Positions 55,690 through 64,000 of a stretch of 64,000 nucleotides of DNA are shown here, piece by piece; the first letter of the stretch is position 1; each line of letters starts with the position of its first letter. The translations under genes were made by a program, and so were the position numbers. The stretch is from Fremontodendron californicum. Its lineage: Eukaryota; Streptophyta; Magnoliopsida; Malvales; Malvaceae. The stretch spans positions 33,452,301 to 33,516,300 of the forward strand of contig JAULJL010000003.1 of NCBI GenBank assembly GCA_030761205.1. The letters are read 5' to 3'. The notes under the pieces are model-generated. The model was not told where the DNA came from. It searched no databases and was given only the letters and a program-made list of their open reading frames with translations.

Positions 55690-56598
55690 CTGTTGGTTGA
55701 AGGTGTGGTTGTTTTACAATCCCACATGGAACTAAGAATAGCTTATAGTTTATATAAGCTAGTGTTCCATGTTGGGTTGGGCCCCAAAGAGCACCCAAGT
55801 TTTGTGGTGGGTGAGGACCTACACCACTTGGGTTGGACCACACACGCGCGCGTCGTCGAGCCGGGTCGGGCTTGGGCTCGGTCGAGTCGAACCTGGGCTT
55901 GGGCTTGGGTCAACAATATTCTTTTTGTTGCCCAGCCGAACCAACTTAATTTTTTGTCCGATTAATTGTGTTTGTTCGATCCTTAACCGAACCGGTGTGT
56001 ATGCTTCTAGAAGATCTCTTTTTGGATTTGTCAAGCCGGTTCGGTGCTGTGCATGACAAAATCGGTTCGTCTCTTGGGACATGTCTGTTATGACCGAACA
56101 AACTCCTCCCAACTGATGCACCCTCTCCGAACAGGTTTTCTGATATCTATAAATTCAAACATTTGTGTTTGTCTTTTTCAGTAATTCAGAATTTTATTTT
56201 CCCTTTCCTCCGGTTTTTCCTTTTTTGTGTCGAGAGAGAGTCTGACATCTTTTTGGTTCGCTGAGTTGCTTGGAGTGTGCCCTCTAGAGCAACGTTTATC
56301 GAGGAGGCCTGGGAGACAATTTGCATACATCTGCAAGCACCTTTGAGGCATGCAAAATTCGTCTTAAGGTCAGAGGTCCAACCTTCACTCGATATTGATA
56401 TTTTTTCAAATCAATTTCCTGTAAATGTTCGTATATTTGGTTATGTTATTTATATGTTTAAGTAAGTTTATTTCATGTAAGTTCTTTTATATATTTATTG
56501 AAATTCTTTTATGTAATTTCTTTTATATATATTTACTGTTTATTATTTATATGTTTTATTTTCGGTAATGGTTTTATCGGTATAAAGTTTTCCAACAG
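55690..56598. mobile_element. probable solo LTR
   Basis: Ends CTGTTGG and CCAACAG are complementary, and GAAGA stands on both sides (55685-55689, 56599-56603), a 5-bp target duplication. The opening TTTTACAATCCCACATGGA phrase resembles plant Copia/Gypsy LTR starts. TATATAAG near 55754 and TCTATAAAT near 56148 are possible TATA boxes. LTRs normally start TG, so the border may be one base off. No internal region nearby. Confidence 0.55.
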
Positions 56599-56603
56599 GA
56601 AGA

Positions 56604-57274
56604 ACATACTATTTGAAAGACATTGCTAGTTTTATAACTTGATGTCCTTAATGAGAAAAAATATAATATTTAGCACATTAAATTTGATAAATCAGGGAAG
56701 AGTGTTGTCTGCCAGAGAGAAGGCTAATCCTTTGCTCTAAGCAGTACACAATGTACAAGAAGGAAAATTTTCAAAAAACATTTGGAAGTCTAGTTTCAAA
56801 GCTAGAGCCGGATGTTGTAGAAAACTTCATAGGAATTATGGTTACTTGAATCAAGTTGAGTACTTCTAAGTCTTATTATCTCATTTGGGATTATAGCCAC
56901 AAGTAAAGTTATAAAAAAAATTCATATTGGACATGACACGATTACACGACATGAATACGATAAAGAAAAAAATAATTAAAACATGACACGAAAAAGAAAC
57001 ACAGACACGACACGGATACACGAACATGTGAAAATTTATATAACACAAATTATTAATACGTCAAAATTTATACAAATATAAAACATTTTAAATACGATTA
57101 TGATACGAAAAAATTTACGAACACGATACAAATAAACGAATTGTCAAGTCTAATGAATTGCAGTAGGATAAGTGCAGAAAAATAATTTAGAACACCGATA
57201 ATACTCTACAATGTACATTTAAAAATCCAGTGAAACATTCCTCAAAAAAAAAAAAAAAATCCAGTGAAACAAAC
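56604..57274. other. AT-rich region, nothing recognised
   Basis: Around 56930-57150 runs of ACACGA/GATACGA words (CATGACACGATTACACGACA and variants) suggest a further hAT-like body without clear ends. Confidence 0.4.
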
Positions 57275-57437
57275 CTGCAAGGCAGTTTCCAAGTCTGAAA
57301 GTGAACAATCATCAGAGAAGGTTCTCCTATAGGCCCCAAGCTTTGTACCAACTTCTACTCTCTTACCAGCAAGCATCTCCATTAGCATTGATTGGCTGTC
57401 ACCAAATATACCAATTTCTCCAGCAGTAAGTGGAATA
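57275..57437 (-). pseudogene. exon-like fragment, unassigned, minus strand
   Basis: On the minus strand an AATTAG acceptor is followed by a frame IPLTAGEIGIFGDSQSMLME, MLAGKRVEVGTKLGAYRRTF, SDDCSLSDLETALQ and a CAG/GTTTGT donor. It is a convincing internal exon by composition. It does not match CSP41A, whose fragment lies 0.5 kb upstream on the same strand, and I cannot place it in a family. Confidence 0.5.
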
Positions 57438-57931
57438 CTAATTCAAAACATGTTTATATTTTTTATATGTCTATGATTTCAACTCAAGTTAGTTCAAAAT
57501 AGAATCAGGAAACTTATTATGCTTCCAATATTCTTCGTCTCGACACCACTTACTTTATAAGAAAAGTTAAAAGACTCGGTCCAAAAATAAATAATGAAAA
57601 AAAAAAGAAAAAAAGAAAATAGTAGCAATAAAATGACCCAATCATTTGTAACAGGACAAGAATTCTTCAACTACCTGTAGACATCTTATAGAAATATATG
57701 CTAAGGAATGCCAATGGATATAAATAGAGGTGATTATTATCTGCAATTTCAAGTATGATATCAATTAGACCATCAAATCAAGGCAACGAAAAAAATATAA
57801 AGAAACACTAGGATATAATCAGTGATGGAAGAAACAACTTACTTGGATCACAACAATAAGAAAGAAATTCCAATTAGAAACCAATTATTACAAAAACCAA
57901 AAAACAAAGCAGGGGTATTATTTGATCTTAC

Positions 57932-58054
57932 AGAGAATCTGTTGAACGGGGGTTTCTTCATTTTGTCTGAGCCCTCTTCTCCAATAGTCAAGGTGGTGAC
58001 CTCATGGCCAGAACCCAAAAGTTCTTTTGCAAAGTAGAAATTGACAATACAAAT
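57932..58054 (-). pseudogene. CSP41A: CSP41A fragment (chloroplast stem-loop binding protein)
   Basis: Minus strand frame FYFAKELLGSGHEVTTLTIG then EEGSDKMKKPPFNRFS, ending at a GTAAG donor where CSP41A also has an exon end by my recollection. CSP41A is a Rossmann-fold RNA-binding endonuclease of plastids. Compared with the family, the stretch between IVN and FYFAKEL is missing about ten residues that include the GGHA.IG dinucleotide-binding loop. No other CSP41A exon follows downstream, so this is a damaged gene fragment, perhaps captured by a transposon. Confidence 0.65.
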
Positions 58055-58099
58055 ATTTTTGGGAGAAAGGATCAGCAAGTTAAGAGAAAGCAAAGAGGA

Positions 58100-58804
58100 A
58101 TGGGATTGGGTTTATTTCATTAAAGATAATTTTATTTTTAATAATTTTTTAATTTATTTTTATTCATTAATATTATTAAATAATTATTCTTAATAAACGA
58201 TATGTTTTTCAAGTTTTCCCTTGAGAGTTATCAACTCTTTTGACTAGTCTACTAACTCGAAAAAAAAATCCTTAATAAAAATCTCAAGAAACCCATTTCT
58301 TTTGTTTTTTTTTTTTAATATAAAAAAATAAAAATATTTCATATTTTTTTCTTTCTTCCCCACTTCTGAATTCTGATTCGTACCTAACATCTCTTTTCTT
58401 CCCAACTTCACCTCTCTTCTCTCTCTCTCTTGAAGGAGACTCCATTTCTTCTCAATCAAAAAAAAAAAAGCATTTGAAAAAAAGAAAAAGTCAATTCATA
58501 TTTCATTTCTCTCTCTCTCTTTCTTTGCACGTTAGAAGCATTTCTCTGTGTGAGAAAAAAAAAAAAAAACTTAAGAAGAAAAAAACCCCTCAAATCCATC
58601 CCTCCCCCACCCTTTTTTTTTCCTTTCTTCAATTCCTCTAAAACCCCTCCAAACCTTCTACTCTTGAATTTAAATCAACATTTCTTATCTGTATTTTCTT
58701 TCTTTTCTTCTTCCCTTTTAGCCTCAACAAGTATTTCAAAATTTCAAAACCCAAAAAGAAAGAGAGGGAAAAAAACTATAAAAAAAGGAAACAAAAATGA
58801 GAAA
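58100..58804 (+). promoter_or_regulatory. promoter and 5' UTR region of the PTM-like gene
   Basis: CT-rich tracts (CTCTCTTCTCTCTCTCTCTT near 58422 and again near 58508) and long A runs precede the ATG, as in many plant core promoters and leaders (GAGA/Y-patch type). No TATA box is clear. An ATG at 58797, out of frame, could act as a minimal upstream start. Confidence 0.45.
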
Positions 58805-61800
58805 ATGGAGTTTTTGGGCAAATCCGTGAAGAAAAAGTTCAAAGGATTTGGTTTTTTCCTTAGGAACTGTTAATTCCTTTGATTCTTCGTCTGGGTTTTT
58901 CGAGATCGTTTACGCGGACGGCGATTCCGAGGAACTCGACTTCCACCAAGTTGCTTCTCTTGTCATGGCTGATGATTCTAAACCAACGCACGAGCCCAGA
59001 TCCGATCCGGGTTTAGAGGTTGTCCGTGAGAAGCCGAGGGTTGGAAGGCCCAGGAAACGACGACGTGTTGAGAAGAAAGTTCGTGTTTGTCCAGGTAATG
59101 TCGAGAAGGAAACCCTAGAGAGTATTACGAATGGGCATTTGAATAGAAATGTTGATTTGAACGAACGTTTTGTTGGGAATTTGAAGGAAAATGATGGTTT
59201 TGATGGGAATTTGAATGAAACCCTAGATGGAAATGGAATTGGGTCTCGAAGGGATTTGAATTTGAATAATAATGGGGATATTGAAATGAAAAATGGGATT
59301 GGTTTGAATTCTTCTGGGTTTGATTTGAATCTGAATGATACTTATTTAAATGATAATGGGAATTGTTGTGGTGGGGGAGAGAATGTGAAGAAGAGAGGGT
59401 GTATTGATTTGAATTTGGATGCGATTTCCGATTTGGATGACAATATTGATGTTAATTGCAAAACTCAAAGGAGGGAATGTAGTTTTGATTTGAATTTAGG
59501 GGTTGAGGAGGAGATTGGCCAGGACGGTATTGATGGCAACTGTGGAGGGCAAGTGCAAGTGAGAGAATCTACCACTTGTGCTGAGATAGTTCAAGAAACA
59601 CCGAAAATGGTGCAAAATGATGTGGAAGAGCATGTTTCTAACATGGAATTGAAGGAAGATCATTCAGGTTTAGGGTCTGTTGAAGGATTCCTTGAGAAGG
59701 GTGGTCTTGTGGATACAGATGTTGCCAAGGCTGATGATTGTCAGGGAGTTGGGTTAGAGGGTGTCCCTCAGCCTGGTACTATAGTAATTGATGGCTGCCA
59801 AGCCGATATTGGAAGTTCATACAAACAAGCTAGTGGGCAGAGAAAGAGAAGAAAGGTTTCAAATGACTTGGATTCTTCAAAAGAAAGGGTGTTGAGAAGA
59901 AGTGCTCGTAGAGGGTCTGCTAAAAATCATGTTTCAAGCACACCACCACCCACAACAACATGTGCAGTTGGCAAATTGTCAACATCTCCTTCAGTTAGTG
60001 CAGTAACAGAGGAGAAGCCAGTTAGGTTAGGTCATAAAGTGTTTGAAGAGCCTATTATTCTTCCTCCAAAGCTGCAACTACCACCATCTTCCCAGAATTT
60101 GAATTTGGATGGGATTGCTGTACTTGATATTTTTTCAATTTATGCTTGTTTAAGGTCATTTAGTACTTTATTATTTTTAAGTCCCTTTGAGTTGGAGGAT
60201 TTTGTGGCTGCAGTGAAGTGCCAGTCTTCCAGCTCATTGTTTGATTGTATTCATGTTTCCATTTTGCAAACTCTGAAAAAGCATTTGGAGTACCTTTCTA
60301 ATGAAGGTTCTGAATCTGCTTCTGAATGTTTGAGGTATTTTTACTCTTTCCATTCTTTTTCTATCCTGCCCTTGCATTGTCAACATTGTTTCTGTTTGCT
60401 GGTTGTCAGTGTTTAATATTTCTTGTTGGTCTTACAATGTAGGAGTCTTAATTGGGGTTTCTTGGACTCTATTACGTGGCCCATTTTCATGGTCGAGTAT
60501 CTACTCATTCATGGTTCAGGATTGAGTTGTGGTTTTGATCTTAGTAGTTTGAAACTATTCAGAAGTGACTATTATAAACAACCTGCATCTGTTAAGGTTG
60601 ATATACTTAGGTGTTTGTGTGATGATATGATTGAGGCGGAATCCATAAGATCTGAGCTTAATAGAAGGTCTTTGGCATCTGAGACTGACATGGATTTCGA
60701 TCGAAGTATGAGCATTGGGGTTTGCAAGAAAAGAAAAGCTGCTATGGACGTGTCAGGTGGATCTGGCTTAAGTGAAGAGATAGTTGATGACATTACAGAC
60801 TGGAATAGTGATGATTGCTGCCTTTGTAAGATGGATGGGAGTTTAATATGCTGCGATGGCTGCCCTGCTGCTTACCATTCAAAGTGTGTAGGTGTTGTCC
60901 ATACTCTTTTGCCAGAAGGTGACTGGTATTGCCCTGAGTGTGCAATTGAAAAACATAAGCCTTGGGTGAAACCTCGTAAATCACCTAGAGGAGCTGAGCT
61001 TTTGGGCATTGATCCTCATGGTCGGTTATATTATAACAGCTCTGGTTACTTGTTAGTGTAAGTTTGTTTTACTCAACCTGTAGAAATAGGTTATTAACTA
61101 ATGACTTCTAGTACTATATTATTGTTGTTATTGTTGATGAATGCATGTCTGTATTATGAGTGGGAGGTTCTGTTCTGGCTGAATGATGAAGAGTGAACAA
61201 AATTTCTTGTTGTCACTAACCTTGTTGACCCATTAATTTCCCTCTAAATTCTTATTAAGTTCGTCAGAGATTATTGATTTACTTAATTAGTAGTGATTTT
61301 TAAACCTATTGCATGAATAAGGCAATAACTTGATGAGTCTTGAATGCTTTTTTCTTTATAGAAATTTAATCCTTTAACTGTGAAATCTCCTTGTCATTAT
61401 CTACATAGGGTCTTGTTAGTTATGGCATGTGATTTGGAGACATCTTTGATACAGCCTTTAACATCCATCCCTACCATTCATCACAAACTTCATGTTATCC
61501 CAACATGTAGAAGGATTATTTATTTGACATGATCATGATCTTTTTGGGAATTGCTGATGTCAATATTAAATCTTTTGATTGATGATTAGCATGCTTCTAT
61601 ATTTTAATCATCATTCTGTTTTGAATGATATTGTTGCACAGTTTTTCACCAAAAAATATTGTTGCATAGTTCTGTTTGAATCATAATATCATAGCTTCTT
61701 TTTTTTTTCTTTTTTTAAATATAATTTAAATTGGAGAGATTGCCAAAAAAAAGTAACCTAATTTCTCATCCTAGATTTTAAATTCTTATGAATCTCAAAG

Positions 61801-63859
61801 TAGGAAGAAGGCAACTTCAAGAGTTTGTACGGTAAAATAATTTTTTTTCACCAACTCGGAGGTATCATGTCCAAAAAATAGTTACCAGTTGTTAGAATTT
61901 TGTGTTATTCATGATGAAATATATATCTTTCTAATCAACTAATTTACTGGAGGAGTATTTTATTGGGTCATATATTAGAGTTTGAGTTGCTTTGGTCTAT
62001 TACTCCAAATGAATTGGTTTCTGTCTGTGTTTGTGGTCGGTTTCTGAAAGCGTTGTAATTTATTTTCCCAATCTTTGTTTCTCTCAGCCTCCATTGTGTT
62101 GTTAAGGAAGATACAAACATGTATTGCCTTCCTCTTCTCTTCTTGTTATATTTATATGGAGATGTTGGGTGCGACTAACATAGCATCTTCTCCCTTGCTC
62201 AACTGGAATGTTTGAATTTGAAAATTTAGCAATTCAACTCTTCTTCTAAATATTTTTTGAATGATGAGGGAAATGATGCTATGTTCTTCTTTTATGCTTG
62301 ACTTATAAGGTTTCTTTAAGAAAATTATAGTTAAGGTAAAATTGATAAACATTGTACTCTCCATTCTATTATTCAAAGGTCTATATGAAAGGCTTGTATT
62401 GTATTAATTTGAAAAATCGAAGCAGCAGATTTAGCAAATTAATAAATTAAGGTATCATGTAGAAATGCTGGGGAAACTGGAAAGTTTGAAATGAAAATTT
62501 CCTTCAGATTGTTTATCTTCTCTAATTTCCTCTATTATGTAGGCTCTGATTGGTTTTCTTCTTGTTATTGGTTAAACTTTGCTGTTCTGTATTAACATAG
62601 AAGATTTGCATTTTTTTTAAATTGGGCACAAAAGTTTACTAATGTCTAGGTTAACAATTCTCTTCGAATATGTTGTTGCTTCTGCTGTTACTTTGACATT
62701 GTATTGTTGAAATTGCAGGTTAGATTCATGTGATGCTGAATGCTCATTGAATTACTACCACAGAGATGACCTCAACCTTGTACTTGATGTGCTAAAATCT
62801 TCAGATATTTTGTATAGTGGCATAATAAAAGCAATTCGAAAGCAGTGGGATGTAGCTGTTTGTTCAAATGGAGCTAGTAGTAACTTGGACTCTTTGAATT
62901 CAGTTTGTTCAGAGACACTTAGGAAGGGGCAAATTCCTATTGTTAGCACATCCCTGCCACCTGTGGCTACTGCAGAAATATGTGCTATAAAAAATGAGAC
63001 TGTTACTGATGGAAAACCAGAAGAGAAGGAAGATGCTGAAAATTCTGGTCATGATGTTGAGGTTACAGTGTCTGCTAACTTGTTGGATTTGGTGGCTGGA
63101 ACAGAAATCCCATATATGAGTTCTGAAGGGTCGGCTGAAACAATGCAAATGGGTTCAGTCATTTATAAATTTCAGAAACAAGGATCTGTTGAGTTCTCAA
63201 ACCAATCTGAGATTCCAGGAAAATCTTCAATTCCTGAAGACTGTTCTTTAATATCTAATGGTTTAGATACTAAGCAAGAAAGCAAGATAAAGTTAACATC
63301 TCAGCAAACTTCATCTGCAATAAATGCAAAAAGCGGTGATGCATCACAAACACAGCCTGGGACTGGCTACTTGAACTGCTACAGTTTTGCGCAAACTGCC
63401 TCATTAGTTGTAGAAGAGTTAATGCGTAAGCCATCAGAGAAGACAAACGAAGACTCCCTAAAATCTGTTGAGGAGATAATTGCAATGCAGATGAAGGCTA
63501 TTTTAAAAAAATCCAACAGGTTTCATTGGCTGGATATTCATAATTTATACGTAGATGCACACAAAGAAAATTGTGGGTGGTGCTTCTCATGTAGATATCC
63601 TACGGATGATACAGATTGCTTGTTTAAAATTACTTTGGGTTGTGTTCAGGAAGTTTCAGAAAGTGAGATGGTCGGCCTTCAGCCAAAGTGGAAAAAAAAA
63701 GGCCATGTTATAGATGTCATATGCCATATATTTTCCATTGAAAATCGTTTGCGTGGGCTTCTGTTAGGTCCATGGCTGAATCCACAATACATCAAGATCT
63801 GGCATCAAAGCATTCTCAAGGCATCTGATATTGCAACTGTCAAACATTTTTTGCTAATG
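58805..63859 (+). CDS. DDT-WHIM-PHD nuclear protein, PTM family (5' part, exons 1-3)
   Basis: Exons 58805-60334, 60443-61057 and 62719-63859 join in phase; the gene runs past the window. The start MEFLGKSVKKKFKGFG and GTVNSFDSSSGFFEIVYADG, DSEELDF form the Tudor-like N-terminus of PTM proteins, but a one-base shift lies between these two parts (58851-58864). A basic GRPRKRRR stretch follows, then four DLNL motifs (59250-59500), a second basic patch KRRK, the DDT domain (about 60105-60330), WHIM (LNWGFLDSITWPIFMVEYLL), and a PHD finger C4HC3 (CCLCKMDGSLICCDGCPAAY to CPEC, 60815-60940). Exon 3 has the family phrase CGWCFSCRYPTDDTDCLF. Relatives read or bind histone H3K4me and act in nuclear transcription; PTM itself carries C-terminal membrane helices, not covered here, so PTM versus the soluble paralogues cannot be decided. 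Confidence 0.9.
61058..62718 (+). other. intron 2 of the PTM-like gene
   Basis: GTAAGT donor and TTGCAG acceptor, 1661 bp, T-rich on the sense strand. No transposon with clear ends is seen in it, unlike the introns of the THUMP gene. Confidence 0.8.
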
Positions 63860-64000
63860 GTAAGTATTTTCCATTTAGTTTCTGCATAACTTTGAAGTTT
63901 TTTCACTATGATTTTTAGGGGTTGAACTTAGCAGTTTATATGGCATCACCCTAAATCTGACTGACAGAAGCTAATACCCTGCAACCAATCTGTTTTACAT
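63860..64000 (+). other. start of intron 3 of the PTM-like gene
   Basis: Begins with GTAAGT after the codon ATG at phase 0 and continues to the window end. Confidence 0.8.

Noticed and set aside
55560..57270. Search for the right terminal repeat of MULE-C
   Set aside because: No stretch complementary to TTTTTATCACAATATAGC was seen; the element is taken as truncated.
58550..58804. Upstream start of the PTM-like frame at 58550
   Set aside because: The in-frame extension is homopolymer Lys/Pro/Phe/Ser translation of CT- and A-rich leader. The ATG at 58805 begins the conserved MEF..VKKKFKGFG.

Overview
The window is nuclear DNA of a flowering plant, very probably a woody or otherwise repeat-rich eudicot. 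The evidence is AT-rich intergenic sequence, GT-AG introns, plant-specific gene families (a DDT/PHD protein of the PTM type, a CSP41A fragment) and a dense mix of plant transposons: Copia, Tat-type Gypsy, hAT MITEs, MULEs and Helitrons. I cannot name the species from sequence alone.

Three genuine host genes lie on the + strand. (1) The 3' half of a TPR plus J-domain co-chaperone, five exons at 331-4418. (2) A complete THUMP-domain protein (THUMPD1/Tan1 type, the adaptor for tRNA ac4C formation), seven exons at 9411-38015, whose open frame of 1140 nt joins without a frame error. Its fifth intron is about 22.6 kb and makes up about a third of the window. (3) The 5' two thirds of a DDT-WHIM-PHD transcription factor of the PTM family, 58805 to beyond the window, with an apparent one-base frameshift 16 codons after its ATG. 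From memory, Arabidopsis carries the same three families close together (At5g12430, At5g12410, At5g12400), which would make this an old syntenic block blown up by transposons.

Region by region: 1-5.2 kb co-chaperone gene; 5.2-9.4 kb intergenic with two hAT elements and possible remnants of a minus-strand gene; 9.4-14.3 kb THUMP exons 1-5, intron 2 holding another hAT; 14.5-36.0 kb a 21.5-kb Tat-type Gypsy element in reverse orientation with 5-bp target duplication TCTTT, dead in pol, into whose gag a young Copia element (24.64-29.73 kb, intact polyprotein, LTRs identical apart from one 32-bp repeat unit, target duplication CTTAA) has jumped; 36.8-38.0 kb THUMP exons 6-7; 38.3-48.5 kb a nest with no host genes: hAT, a duplicated 1.0-1.3 kb satellite-like block, then two tandem Helitrons, the first containing two MULEs, the second of which contains a hAT; 49.4-58.1 kb gene fragments, a decayed MuDR-type transposase with its left terminal repeat, a telomere-motif minisatellite and a solo LTR; 58.5-64 kb the PTM-like gene.

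No new coding system is evident. The parts that reward a second look are the giant compound intron, the precise element boundaries (seven hAT elements with 8-bp and three MULEs with 9-bp target duplications), the Copia element that looks recent enough to be active, the palindromic modules of the MULEs, the DLN-motif cluster and frameshift in the PTM-like gene, and several exon-like islands I could not assign.
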